A stretch of 64,000 nucleotides of DNA from Uranotaenia lowii (taxonomy: Eukaryota > Arthropoda > Insecta > Diptera > Culicidae). A program made the translations under genes and the position numbers. Shown piece by piece: positions 46,869 to 59,578 of the stretch. The stretch lies in the NCBI RefSeq assembly GCF_029784155.1, contig NC_073691.1, positions 52,620,490 to 52,684,489 of the forward strand, read 5' to 3'. Every line of letters begins with the position of its first letter. The stretch's first letter is position 1. The notes under the pieces were generated by a model. It was not told the origin of the DNA. It saw nothing but the letters and a program-made list of their open reading frames with translations, and made no database searches.

Positions 46869-49603
46869 GCAGCTTAGCTTAGCTTAGCTTGATTGACTAC
46901 TCACATCCACCTTAATCATAGAACCCGAAATGCTATATAGACAGTTTTTCAATCATAATTATTATCTTTACAGTTTCGCTTATTTTTCTTAATGTTAAGA
47001 GTTCTTATTTATTGGACTTATTTATTTTGAAAAAAAATGCATTTCGAATTCCACGACCGCAGGCGTGGCTCAGTAGAACGAATTCCACATCGCCAATGGT
47101 TGCTACTCCGTGATTGACCGAGGCCATCAATTTTGTTCAAAGGTCAAAAGAATGGTGTCTGGGATTGACAGCACATTCTCAATGAACAAAACTGATGCTC
47201 TCTCTTTCAACATCAATAACGGCGCCGGCCACGTCGATAGTTAGGAAAATAGAGAAAGGGATGAAAGACATAAATTTGCGCATTAGGACCGAGGTCACCT
47301 CTGCATCCTAGCAAACAATTTTGTATTGGAGTGAGGGTAGAAGGATACGATCTGGAAACACTTCTGACAAGTGTATGGATCTGGTTTTTAACCTACCTGT
47401 CTAGTATAATTTGCTAATGGAACTCGTAAGTCATATTATAGATACATTATGCAACTTTTTTTTTCTAAGGAATAAGATCGTTATCTGAAAATGTGATAAA
47501 TCAATGTCTTGGTATTGAGAATAGTTGTAGGATTAAACTATTTAAAACATATTTTAGTAAATATTTGCCTCGTGATTTTTTCCAAGTTTTCATTTCGGCG
47601 AGCATGTTAAAACTTCACAACTTTTATTGATTATTATTGCGATCACCCTTCTTTATTTTTAAGATATACTTGAAAGAAATTCTAAGATCGTGGCCCTCCA
47701 AACGTACTAAACTTTTATTGTTTATTGTTCTACTGGTATGAATCTTTTAAAATCCACTAATTTCAAATATTCCAGGGAAGGTAAAACATTCTCCTACACA
47801 TATTTCAAACACCCAAATTAAATAAAAATAACACACTAATATATACATATACATTCAATCAAACTTTCTCCATTCCTACTTAAGTAACTGAAACGAAAAA
47901 TTATTTTTAAGCATGCATAACAACAACTTTAGTGAATGTGAACTGAGATAGTTTCAATTATTAATTTTCAACAAAACTTATCATTAAATTGACCGAAGAG
48001 TGATTTTAACAATTAAAACTGGAGGCAAACAAATAAGCTGTTTTAAAAAAAAATTCACGAGTTTTCGTAAATTGTTCAACTATTGGATGTTTATCACTGT
48101 AAGAGTTCATGGAAATTGGATTTTTTGACAGTTTCATAATCATTCACCGCTCGCTAACAAAACGCCTCTGGGACCAAATTAATTCTTTAATTCTGAGATA
48201 ACTTTTGAAACTGGTATTATAGATAATAGGTTCGGATTGATTTTAGAATACTTGCTAATTGTTCATCATACATTATTAAATAAGAACCAATAAGGTGAAA
48301 ATAATGGCAAGAAGATCAATTAAGAGGTACGGTTAATTCTTCCTCAAATCGTATTTCTGTTTTCTTTTCACTTCTGTAACTTGAACTTAAACCCACGACA
48401 CACTTCATCCGCAATGATTATTTTTCGGGCTTAACACTTTAACATTACTAAAATTCCGATGAGCAAACCCGTTTTTCATGCCTTAAGTAATACGATTTAC
48501 GCCAAAACACGATTTCTTCAAATAGTACTACTCCTACATCCTCCTAATCCGTCCCACCCCTCTCCCTCTAACCGAAAACAATTCATTTCAACCCTCAATT
48601 CACACGTCGAATAACATGTTGCCCTTACCAATCCAAAAAAACAAAACAATCATTCCTAAAAACAAAACAACCTTCAATTCACAACAAAAGTAACGTTTGA
48701 AGAGCCGTAAGCATTCAGTTTCTTCCCCGTTAGATCTAAAAAAGCCTGTTTTTGGTTTATTCTGAATTTGAGGAGCTTCTTGATTTGAAGAGTATTTAAC
48801 AATTTATAGCAAGAGCATTAATCAGAGAACTTTAATCCAGATGCACACAGCAAAACCGTTTTGGAATAAACGTCACTGTTTTATGATAAAACCTTTCACA
48901 TTCAATAACATCTATCTAATCACAAAGCATAATATTTAGCAAATTCAACATCTATGTGCATTTCAATGTCATATCAAATCAAAGTTAAATCAAAAGCTCA
49001 TTCCTAAGTAGTAATCAACTAAAATGTAATAGTCGTAATAATTTTGTGGTTTTACTTATCTTAAGCTTCTCTGGATAAAGACGTTTCGAATACTTAGTAG
49101 GCAATTCGTCGGTCAGCACCTTGTTTTTAACTTTTCCGCTGTTTCTCCCCAAAATCATCATAATTCCTTCTTCTTCTTAATGTTTCAACTGATTCCCTAA
49201 CAAACGTCAGTAGTGTCGTTTGCTTATGAGCGTTACGTTTTCTTATTTAGTAACACTAACGTTTTGAGGGGTGATGCAAATGATTACGATTTCTTTCCCT
49301 TTTCAACTTTTCACAGCATTGACGTTACGCAAAGATCTTTAATGGCAACACTTTTGGCTAGAACACGTTGGGGAACGATATGGAAAATGGAACGAATGAA
49401 GGAAAAAAAATCTTAGTCGCGGAATATTTACAAAACGCGAGAACGCTTTCAGCCACTTCCACCCACAATGAACGGAGAACACTTTATTTACTGAGAAACA
49501 ACATCACTTCGTTTTAAATCATCCCGTTACAAATAACAATTACTGGTTTTCTTCTGGGCACCAAACTTTACAAACCACTAAAGCAGTGATGCCACCTCTC
49601 CCC
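46869..49603 (-). mobile_element. Retroposon-like insertion with (TAAGC)n tail, 19-bp TSD, copy 2
   Basis: TTTATGTTCACTTGACACT at 46850-46868 recurs exactly at 49604-49622. The left boundary begins GCAGCTTAGCTTAGCTTAGC and shares with 7865-8280 the words TTGATTGACTACTCA, TCGCCAATGGTTGCTACTCC and AACGGCGCCGGCCACGTC. The other end differs from copy 1 apart from a GGGAGA start on the minus strand. No coding domain is recognised in 2.7 kb. Confidence 0.7.
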
Positions 49604-50499
49604 TTTATGTTCACTTGACACTTCAATCCATTAACTCGTAAACACCACTTTCTGCACACGTTCCCTAGCATTAATATGTACTCTATCGCAACATAAGAAC
49701 TTTCGCCGAGAGAGACTCACACAATAGTATGTAAGCCATTTTAAAGCCGTAAAACGAATCGTACGGATTTTCATTTCGTTCCCAATAAACCGATTAGTCC
49801 AAATTTATGCTTGCAAGATACATCTAGAAAAAAGCGGGACATTTAACGATAATAAAGCGGGACAAAGCTGAAAAAAGCGGGGCATTAAAAAACTCTGAAA
49901 AAAGCTATTTATATAAATTACCCTAAGCTTTTTTAAACGCGGATAGATTTTGCTCAGTTTTCCTTACACTGAACCTGGAAAATACCCAAACTTGAGAACT
50001 TTCCGCACCAACCCGAATGAAACTCCCTCCTTACAGGTTTGGCTATTGCAAATATATTACAAATATAATTCAAATTTGATTTTAAAAATATGAAAACTAA
50101 AGAAAACTTCCATCATTGTATACTTTGGACAATTGAGTCGAAAAAGGTGGTGTATGATAAAAGGACACTTCACCAAGATTCTGTTAAGATCTTTAATCAT
50201 TTGGAAGCCATTTAAACAATTTTTTCTTCACACCAAATATATTTACATTGCATTGGTTGAACGTGCTTCAAAAACGCTTAACTGAATCAGAATCTTACTG
50301 TAACTTTAGGGTTGTTTAGTATTGTCTTATGTTAACCAGGGTGGATAACAATCAATGATTTTTTCAAAAAAATAAAAAAAAATCGGAGTTTTTTTTTTAT
50401 TTGAATCGGATTTTTTTTTTAAATTTAAATAAAATTTGTTGATTTAAAAAGTATTTGTTCTTTAAATTGCATTGGATGGAAATATTTTAGCATCCCAAG

Positions 50500-51635
50500 T
50501 AGAGATGTACCGAACGGTCGAATACCGAATATTGACCTTTTCAACTATTCGGCCAAACGAATATTCGGCCGAATATTCGGCCGAATATTCGGTCGAATAT
50601 TCTGTTGAGTTTTCAATAGAAATATTTTTGTTTCTACTGTTATTTCTAATAGAAATCTTCTATTTCTGCCATCTTAATGTCCCTCATGTTTGTAAGTCGG
50701 CTATTTCCAACCAGATGTATCAGATATTTTTTTTTTAAGTAGAGGTCCATTTCATTTTCGAATAGTGACCAATAGCTAAGAAGACATCAGATGACTTATA
50801 GGTTCTAGGACGTTAATTACAAAAGAAATTGGATTCCAGAGAAATCTGGGACAAAACATGTCAAAGCAGGTGTTCAGCTATTTGAAATTGCTTTTTTTAT
50901 ATCGAAAAAGATGAATGTCTTATTTTTACTAGATGTCATCAAAATAGTTGACAAAAAGAACGATGATCTCTTACCTCAAGCATACAATTCTACGACAATT
51001 ATCTACACTTCTGGATCATAACGATTTTTTGAAAAACTTGTAAAAAAACAGGGACAACCTGAACAGAAACAAGGCATTATTCTCAAACATACAAGAGGAA
51101 AAAGCAATAAAATTACTCCAAATCAAAACTTTTCATGGAATTACAACAGCAGTGCAATCGAATTTAACGAATAAATTTACTCTTAAAAATCGATGATGAT
51201 GATCGAAATGATTTTTTAATTTGATTTAGCAAAAACATCTGAATAAACCCGAGTAAAATGCGGAAAATTTTAAAAATATGTGGCCATCCCGGGCAGATTT
51301 AACATTTCTCGAATTCTTTATTTGGTTTGTGGGCAAACCTGGATAAATCAAGTAAATGTGGAATAAACGTAAATCAAAGTATAAAGCTATCTACAGTGAA
51401 GAATACACGGATACATCTGAAATGTTTTACTGAAACCATAAGTTTTTGATGATTTTAAAGGGTTTTCAACATAACTTTTGGATATTATATCAGTTGACAA
51501 ATTTGAGAAGTCTGTTTTTGTATAAACTTGACAAAATAAATATTCGGCCTATTCGGCCTATTCGGCCGAATACCTAGCTTAATTATTCGGTGAGCCGAAT
51601 ATTCGGCTTAACGGTTTTTTGGCGGTACATCTCTA
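50500..51635. mobile_element. hAT-type MITE with GAATATTCGGCC palindromes
   Basis: Ends TAGAGATGTACCG and CGGTACATCTCTA are exact inverted repeats flanked by ATCCCAAG (50492-50499 and 51636-51643). Clusters of GAATATTCGGCC, itself palindromic, lie inside both ends (50530-50605 and 51538-51615). A repetitive open frame at 50472-50738 is only a reading of these words. Confidence 0.9.
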
Positions 51636-53270
51636 ATCCCAAGGTCCTCCCATCGTGTGATAAAGCTGACTTATTAAACTCAGCTTTATAAAGGCTGTAT
51701 TTCTGTAACATTCATAATTAATGATTTTTAACATTCATCAAAGACTAATGATTTTCAAACTAAATTCCCATCGATTCGACTTTGTATCTAACGACTCGAA
51801 ACGATTGACGATTTTCTTGAAAATTTTGTCAAATTTCTTCGTAAGCTTATTCCTTTGTAATGCATGTTTTCGCTTCCTCGTCTAATTTTGTAGTTTGCAC
51901 AAAATGTTAAAAAATTTCTTTCAATTAAAATGGTTAATTTTAGTAACAAATGAGAGATTCCTGTACTGAATGAAAATATGATCGAAATTCAACAAATACA
52001 TTTTATTCAAGGACTACGAGTTGGTTGTAAAGCACTCAATCAGCCTTCTTCTTCTCTCGGTTTAAAGAAATCAAAAGATCAAACAAATAGAATAAATTCT
52101 AATTCATAACTTTTGAAAACGTTGAGTGTCGAAATTTAAGCAAAAACATGAGAAATCAATTGATTTTAGAAAAAAAAACAAAATATTCATCTCCGTTTGC
52201 TTAAAAGAAATGAACAGAAATTATTTTGAGCAGACTTGAGCGGACATTGTTTGGGTTATTTGATTGAAATGTGAACTGGCTAAATATTCAATCAAAATAT
52301 CTTCATGGAATTAAATTTGAATAATATTTATGAAGTATGTCCACGTGGACATTATCCAAATCCCTACCCCCTTCTACAAAGACAAGCATTCGGCATCCTC
52401 GTCCATCATAACTTGCGGAATATCTACTAGGAGGAAGAATAAAAAATCCATTCTAAATTCCCGGGGGATGAATCAAGCCTACAATGCCAAAAAACGCGGA
52501 AAAATGAAAACAAAAATCCTTTCCATATTCACTATATTTCAGATATTTTATTCACTGAGAAACTTTGATTTAAATCACTAATAAAATTCAAGTGATTTAA
52601 ATCGTGATTTAAATTATGATTTAAATCACTTCGTTTAAATCAAATCCACCCCGATGGAAACTCTAAACAATTGATGCTTATGTTGAAAAAAGACGTATTC
52701 CTATATCTTTTTGTGCTGTATTGGTTATTTTGAGAAAAAAAGATGTATTCCTAAGATTTTCTGTGTTGAACCAATGAATTGGAATTGATTTTTTTTCCAG
52801 AATAAGTCAGTGAACTTTGTAAAAGTTTTCCATGAAAAAAGCGAGACATTTTGAGGAAAAAGCGGGACAGCGGTGTAGAGAATATTTATAAAATGAAAAA
52901 AATATTAATTATGTTGGAATAAATTAATTAGATTAATTAATTAAGAGAAATTACAGTTCGTGTGAACTACCCTGTTTAATTGGTTGATTCGATTTCGATT
53001 AACATCGATGTTCCTGTCAAGAAAGAAGGCATGCAAGAGAGAGTATCATGGGAAATACTCAACAGTCAACGCTTTGATGGGAGAGTGCGAGAATATCCTG
53101 CAGCTCGAAAGAATGGGTACATGATAGGAGTCAGTTTATAGAGCAAGCTTGAAAAAGACGGATCTTTCGCGGAGTTTAAAGTTTTAGGTGAAAAATTAAC
53201 GAGTGAAGTGAAAAAGAACTGGAGGTTTCGGCAAGCAAAGTCGACCGCTTACGACAAGTGTGATATTCAA
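51636..53270. other. AT-rich interior DNA of the nested element
   Basis: No gene recognised. A run of ATTTAAATCA words at 52550-52645 is a simple palindromic repeat. Confidence 0.4.
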
Positions 53271-53836
53271 TAAAAAAGCGGGACATGTACCGCTTTTGCG
53301 GGACGGATGGCAACCCTAGTTAAATGTCAATTTGCAGCTGTGGACATTTTTCTCGCAACATACTGTGAATACAACTCAGTACAGAAACTGGCTTACAACA
53401 GATACTTTTGCGTTTGGTCACAATTTTCTAATCCGAATTCAATATTATACCGAGATAGGACACAGTTCTATTGTATATTGAACCAAAAACATCGACTCAA
53501 AACTTGCCATGGCATTTTATTGACCGTTGCACTGATAGTTCGATTTCTTTAAAACTGCAGTCGCAGTAATCCAAACAAATTTAAAATAAAAAGGGATTCG
53601 CATGAATCAAAAGACATGCCATGACATTAACACATATTTGATAGTCCGCAGTTATTAGGAGCGCAGTTAAATTTCGTATGCTACGCACTGTAAAAAGGTA
53701 ATCGTACGGCAGCGTTATTATCCGGAATCATAATTTTTGATACACATTTCAATACAGATTTTTGAGATTTTATACAGATTTAAAGGATTTTTTGCCTTGA
53801 AAATACAGATTTTAATGTGGCAACGCTGATATGGTC

Positions 53837-54246
53837 CTTTTGGCATTAGGTGGTTTCCTCAGAACCAGAATTAAAAATTTGAATTTTGGAATTCCAAACG
53901 TTTTCTAAAATTTATAAAAAAAAACTATTTTTCAATTTAAATTCCATAATTCATGATCCATGAATCCATAATTAGAATTCTAATGTTTTGAATTCCCATA
54001 ATTATTTTTTTATTTAACTATGAATTTCTAATCCGAAAATCAAAATAAAAATAAAAATTTTGTATGTTGATTTTTTATCGCCATTTTTAATCTTTGTTGT
54101 GTTTGAAAATATGATCTTAGAATAAAAATACGTATGAGTTTCGTATAAATTTAAACGTTGATTTCAAATACAGCTTTTCATCTCAATTTTGAATGACGAT
54201 TCAACCCGAAAATTAAAAATGCTAAACTGGATATAGGTTCTTAAAT
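53837..54246. other. Gene-free AT-rich spacer
   Basis: TTTTGGCATTAGGTGGTTTCC at the start belongs to the repeat split by the 45914-53828 insertion. Otherwise no feature. Confidence 0.4.
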
Positions 54247-55446
54247 GAGGCCCTTGGAGCCAAAGGGGTATAAGTGCATAAAAGCTGATTTCGAGAAAAA
54301 CGCACTTTAAGTTCGTTATGTTCCAATAAATTTCATAGTTATTTTTTATGAATTTTTTTCAATGAGTTTGATCTTCTTAAATAAAAACAAATCATTTGAC
54401 ATAATTTCTGAGAAAAACGACGTCTATTTGACGTTAATTGAGATGACACATGATTTTTGATTTTTGCACTTATACTCCTTTGGCTCCAAACACATGCACT
54501 TATACCCCTTTGCCACCAACAAATTTCCTGTTTCAGGTAATTTTGTCTTGTTGATATGATCCAGAAAATATAGGGATTTAATTAGGTGAAAGTCGATTAA
54601 TTTTTAAATATATTCTTTTCTTACTGTTATGATGGCAAATGTATCCTGGTACAGTTAATCGAAAGATTTAAAGTCTAAAAATCAACCTTGTCTTATCAGT
54701 TAGAGTAATTCTATCCAAACAACAATTTTTCATCTGGATAAATCTAAGAATAATTCATGAATGGTATTTCTCTATGAATTTTCAATCATTGCATGTTTCC
54801 TGTGTCTTTTTATGATAAATTTGACATTGAAATGGATTTCCGCTCATAATGAGTTGATATTTAACAGTACATTTACGAATAGCGCTGCAACATTAACCCA
54901 ATCATCTCAGACAAATAAATATTGAGCCTAGCCCAAAATTTGTGGCATACTCCATATTATTATGAAGAGAAATCAGGAATTTGGAATTCATTCATTGGGG
55001 CTAGAATAGAAAAAATACGAATTTTGATATTATTTTGCTCACTAGAATTATCACAAAATGCAATGAAATGATTAACTGTTGATGGTAAATTTTCAAACAT
55101 GATTTACTTTTCAAATGCAAAATAAATTCCACTTTTTTTTTATTTTTCGTCCCGATGAAAAGTACACTTCTTACTGGAATAGACATTTGGGTTGGTGGCA
55201 AAGGGGTATAAGTAAATTTCTTAGTGGCAAAGGGGTACAAGTGCTGCACTTATACCCCTTTGGCTCCAAACAAAATGTAAGGTTTAGTTAGCATGATTTT
55301 TTCAACGAGATCAAAACATAAGAAAATAGTGAAATAAAATTATGATTAAAATAGCATATGATGTTTGACAGACAAGGATTCGTTCTAGATGGTTATCCCG
55401 ATTTTTTCCATTTTGTCACTTATACCCCTTTGGCTCCAAGGACCTC
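54247..55446. mobile_element. MITE with repeated GGAGCCAAAGGGGTATAAGTG ends
   Basis: The first about 30 bp (GAGGCCCTTGGAGCC, then AAAGGGGTATAAGTG) are mirrored at the right end. Inner copies of the AAAGGGGTATAAGTG word occur inverted at 54466-54525 and in both orientations at 55200-55265. AAAT flanks both sides (54243-54246 and 55447-55450). Length about 1.2 kb; no coding capacity. Confidence 0.75.
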
Positions 55447-55450
55447 AAAT

Positions 55451-56150
55451 ATGATAATCCTTATATAATTTCTATTTTGATGATATGAATCCAGAACCCT
55501 CGAAATGAGTTAAATCTTTTATTAAATCTAACATTCAGAAATGAATTACTATCAATAAGTGAAAAAATTTTGAAAAAATGTAGCGGAATTCTTAACCTTA
55601 GGTTAGTTTTAAAGGTTTTGACATCAGTTCTATGTCAAGATTGTTACTTTCGAATAACCTTAATCCGTTATAAAAATTTAATTACGAACTTCAAATTTTG
55701 AGCGTGGAGTAGAATAACTCGCTTGCTTTTGATGGACTTTTATGGGGGGGTTAAACTATGGTTGCCAGAATTTTTTTCACTACCATCCGGGCCTAGCAAT
55801 TCCGGGCATTTTTTCAAAAAAAACCTGGCAAAATCCGGGCATGGATTTCAATTTTTCAAATCCAAAAACCGGGCAAAATTTAGGTGTTATTATATATAAA
55901 AGCAAAGAAAAAATGCAAAAAAATCGAAATTTATATTTTATTATTGTAACGGCAGACTTCCAACAACTTTTTGGATCACTTAAATATTTAAAGGTTTATA
56001 AAAGTAAATCAGCGAAATTATTTGAAACAACCGTTGAAAATTTCCATACCGATAATCGATTTTACTGAAACGTAATCAAAAACTTTGATTTTTTGTTGTT
56101 CATTTCATCATTGATTGTCTGGTTTGTACTTCATTGAGAAATTTATACCT
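55451..56150. repeat. Gene-free stretch with CCGGGCA-rich repeat fragment
   Basis: At 55780-55880 words such as CATCCGGGC and AATTCCGGGCAT recall the arms inside 32207-34100 and the GCCCGGAT words there. No gene recognised. Confidence 0.4.
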
Positions 56151-56174
56151 TATGACAATTGAAAAGTATCATGA

Positions 56175-57772
56175 GTCTTCGTTCTGGTTTCGTCGGGTGC
56201 GGATCGGTTTTTCTCTTGCATGTGTTTCGGATAAGGGGACGTTTGTGAAATTATCGAGTACCTTTTTTAACTTTATTGAGTGGTGCACAGCAATTTAGAA
56301 ATATGAGACGTGTTAAAAGGGAACAATTTAGAAATATGAGACGTGTTAAAAGGGAAGTGAGTAATACGTAATATTGTGAAAAATTCGAAAAAGTTGTTTG
56401 CTTTCTCAGTGCTTGGAGCGCAATTAAGCAAGAAAAGAATAAAGCACGAGCAGCGGGGTGGAGTTTTCATTTTCTGCTGTAATGCCGCTGCCTAATGCCG
56501 TGCATTAGCCTGGAAGAGTGTGAAATGATCTGTATTTTACGAGCTTATAATTTGATGGGGCTCGTGAGGTGATAAAGAAAGTAATTAGTGGCTCTGGAAA
56601 AAAAAGATTTTTATTGGATAGAACCATTACGCGAATTTTGATATGCGAGCGTGAAACGGACGGCTTGTATAGAAGCGCAGGCGCGAACGTGTAGCTAGGG
56701 CTGAATGCCGAAGAAAAATCACCGCTTGCTGCGATGAATTCGTGAAAAAGGCAGGTGATGGTGAACAATAATTCTCGAAGTGGCAAGAAGTGGCTGAGAG
56801 TCCATGTGCGAAAAATTCGTCGAATCGTGCGATTATAAGTCATTGAATAATGATTCTCGGTTTAAGGTTTTCATAACTTTGGTCAGGAGGTGGTATGTGA
56901 TTTGGATGTGAAAATTGGCAATTAGTAATTTGACATGTTTTGAAGAAAATAGAAAAGGAGTATTGCAATACTCGGGGGAAGTAAAAATTTGAATAAACAA
57001 CAAAATAAAGAACACAGGGTGTGATAATTTAAAATATGTGAGTGGGGGAAAAATAGTGATACGGAAGGAAGAGAGAAATGGGTATATGTGCGATAGGTTG
57101 GTCTGTGAAAAAAGCGCATTTGGGTCAGAAAGAAGTGAAGAAACGATAAAGAAGAATATTCTGAATAGAGTTATTAGAATCTTATTCGTGAAACAAGTGA
57201 AAAAACAAAATTTCATCACCGTGTTAAGAATATTGAGCGCTTAGAGTCACCCAATGACCTACTGTCGGATTGCGTTTGAATTTCAGTATCGGCTATAGAT
57301 TTTTGGTTTAAGGCCAATTATCTGCCGATGGTTATGAAATTGAACAAGGTTGGTTCCAGCTACAGGTAAGCTGAGAGTGTCTAGAGGTAAGATCGGTAAA
57401 AGGTAAGACTATTTTACCATACAACTATTTCATTGATTGAATATATTATATAAGAACGTACAAACAGTTGCCAGCTGGGCAGGTATCTACACGAATGCGG
57501 AATACCTGTCGTAGATTCTTAACTCTAAATATGTTATGAATTTTATACGGTTGCGAAACTGTTTGCTCGTTCTACAAATAAGACGTACACCTACACGAAA
57601 CATTTTCATTTCATGACAGTTCACACGAAGCCATGGTGTCGGGTATGTGATGATTTGCATTGAAGATTGGCCGAACTAAAAATCTAAAGGATGCAAGTTA
57701 GCGCATACGTTGGCGAAACTGCGGTGAATCCGTGCACCCATGGTGGATTATCTACATACATACATACATACA
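56175..57772 (+). mobile_element. Retroposon with (TACA)n tail and 24-bp TSD
   Basis: The 24 bases at 56151-56174, starting TATGACAATTGAAAAGTATC, recur exactly at 57773-57796. The right end is a (TACA)n/(CATA)n tail at about 57752-57772, so the element reads on the plus strand. A 33-bp exact tandem duplication lies at 56291-56356. Interior open frames (57038-57244 plus; several minus) have no known domain, so it may be the two ends of a longer LINE with its coding region deleted, or a non-autonomous family. Confidence 0.7.
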
Positions 57773-57796
57773 TATGACAATTGAAAAGTATCATGA

Positions 57797-58698
57797 AGAT
57801 TTTAAACATAAAATACAAACTAAAAAATAAATAAACAAAATAATTAAATTCAAATTCCATAGAGATACAGATATAACAGTTTAAGTATTCAAAACTTGAA
57901 ATGCGGTTATTTTCAAAACCACAATTCAGTGTCTTAAATCTAAATCATTATTTCAAATCAAGTTTTGAGGAACGAAAAATTATTTTTACACATCCCAAAC
58001 GAAGAAGCTCATAGGAGCCCTCTGGTAATGGACGCTAACTGTTCTCAGCACGTCTGGCAGCAAAAGGGGAAATGTAACAAATCGCCATCAAGATTTAATC
58101 ATGCTGAGAACCTAAAAAATTATTTAAAAGAGGGAATGTAACGGTACAACAACTAAAGTACTGCATGAATCTCAGTGGAAAGATATTTTCCTTTTAAGAC
58201 ATACATGCGTTTCTATTATTAAAGTTACAGACTAACAAAAATTATTCTAAATCAGGGTATTAAAAATTGATTAAATTTTGCATTTGGAAGCTCAAATCAA
58301 AGCTTTCATTCGTGAGAAATTTCTAAACTCTTTCGCAATGTTTGCACTTGATTGATTAATAATTTTTATTTGAAGATACTAGAAACCATCTTCTACACAG
58401 ACAACATGGCAATTTGAAGAGAGTATATTGAATTCATCTCCAGTTCTTTAACACGTTTAAAACGTTCAAGATAGCATTTAAAAAGAAACGAATCATAGGG
58501 CCCCCCAAAAAAATTGCCCCGGGCCCCCCGATGGCTTAATCCGGCCCTGCTCGTCGGAAAAACAGCTTTCGGACAAATATACGCTACCCGTTGTTTCTCT
58601 GAACGTCAGGTTTTCTTTCTTTCTGTGTCAACGTTCAATGGACTCGACAATGGAGAGCGTCAAGAAGCATTATCAATCCATTATCGCTAGTCAACAGA
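57797..58698. other. Upstream region of receptor exon 2
   Basis: No promoter motif is evident. GGGCCCCCCAAAA...GGGCCCCCCGATGG near 58498-58530 is a repeat border. An ATG at 58638 begins a frame that does not match the receptor and is not used. Confidence 0.4.
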
Positions 58699-59578
58699 AT
58701 GAACAAATGGAGGTCAGTTCTCCCAAACCTCCGCCAGTCCAGTCGATTGCTAATTCAACTTTTCAAGTGCTTCGGATTCATAGTTTTCGATCTGGATGCC
58801 GAAACTCTTCGACTGCGAAACTCGGGCTCCCCGAAGTTCAACTTTCGATGGATAATTTTCATGATTTGTTTTTTTCTCGTAGAATCGGTACTAATTTTTG
58901 TATTTCGAAAAAATATATTTTTCGTTGCCTATTCGGTTGGAACGGCCAATGATGTTGCTAAATATCTTTGCCTTATCGTCACTACTTTCGTAATTTTGAC
59001 TGAAGTGATCGCCCAAAGGCACTACCAGATAAAAATCTACCAACTTTTGGCTGCATTTGATTTGGGTTCATCCGAGGATGAACAAACAATGATATCATTT
59101 TTCAAAAATTACTTGAAAAAGTTTACATTCTACGTTGCGTTGGCATTTTTCCTAGAATTTAGGGTAGCTTCCGGTATTTTGGAAACAAATCATCAGTGGG
59201 GAAAGCTTTGGACGGTTTCACAATTTATACTAACTTTCCTCCGCGTGCGAATGCTTTTCCACATTTTTCACATCGATTTGATTCGGTGCTTATTGGAAGA
59301 GCTTCAATGTCAACTTTCCGGAACGCTGATTTTCCTCAAATGGGTTCGTGCTTTGCCATCTCAATCGGATGAATTTGCGGCAGCACTGAAGAGCTCCATC
59401 GAGCGTTTGTGGATTCTTAAAAGTCGATATGCAGATGTGACGGAAATAGTGCTAGTTACAAATTTATCCTTCGGATGGAGTCTGTGCTGCGGCGCTGTGA
59501 GCTGTTTCGTGCACGTTTCTAGCGACTTGTATTGGCTATATTTGAGCATTGATCGAAATATTGACGATAAGTATTTAG
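58699..59578 (+). CDS. Gustatory receptor, N-terminal exon (copy 2 of 3)
   Basis: The 293 codons begin MNKWRSVLPNLRQSSRLLIQ and end at TTTAG|GTGAGT with one spare base, so the intron is phase 1 as in the other two copies. Shared landmarks are LFKCFGFIVFDL, FFVAYSVGTANDVAK, LTEVIAQRHYQIKIYQLL, FHIFHIDLIR and LSFGWSLCCGAVSCFVHVSSD. Hydrophobic segments match copy 1 in number and spacing, so five of seven helices are encoded. Only about 1 kb separates its donor from copy 3, and that kilobase has no exon for the receptor C terminus. The simplest reading is an alternative first exon. No stop or frameshift is seen. Confidence 0.85.

Larger units (their letters stand above)
46673..53318. mobile_element. 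Element with AAAAGCGGGACATT subterminal repeats, split by insertions
   Basis: The left end TAGGCATGCCAG faces the right end TGGCAACCCTA (to 53318). AAAAGCGGGACATT-type words cluster at 46695-46755, 49830-49890, 52835-52870 and 53270-53300, always in the same orientation. The flanks GTTTAAAT and GTTAAATG are alike but differ by an indel. No transposase is seen. Confidence 0.5.
45914..53828. mobile_element. Outer element of a 7.9-kb nest (CAGCG-Y-TRCCACAT ends, 8-bp TSD)
   Basis: ATATGGTC at 45906-45913 and 53829-53836 flanks ends CAGGCCAGCGCTACCACAT and (minus strand) CAGCGTTGCCACAT, both leading into TACAGATTTT words. Across it the flanking repeat joins cleanly: CGTATCTATATGGTCC plus TTTTGGCATTAGGTGG, as seen uninterrupted at 43360-43405. 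The duplication length suggests hAT type. Nearly all its length is later insertions. Confidence 0.7.

Noticed and set aside
50472..50738. Frame with repeated EYSAEYSV
   Set aside because: Produced by GAATATTCGGCC repeats in a MITE.
56505..57219. Two minus-strand frames of 112 and 128 codons
   Set aside because: Low-complexity Phe/Leu/Ser-rich readings antisense to a retroposon; no motif.
58638..58952. Frame of 104 codons overlapping the receptor exon
   Set aside because: Different frame from the conserved receptor reading, with no homology to it.
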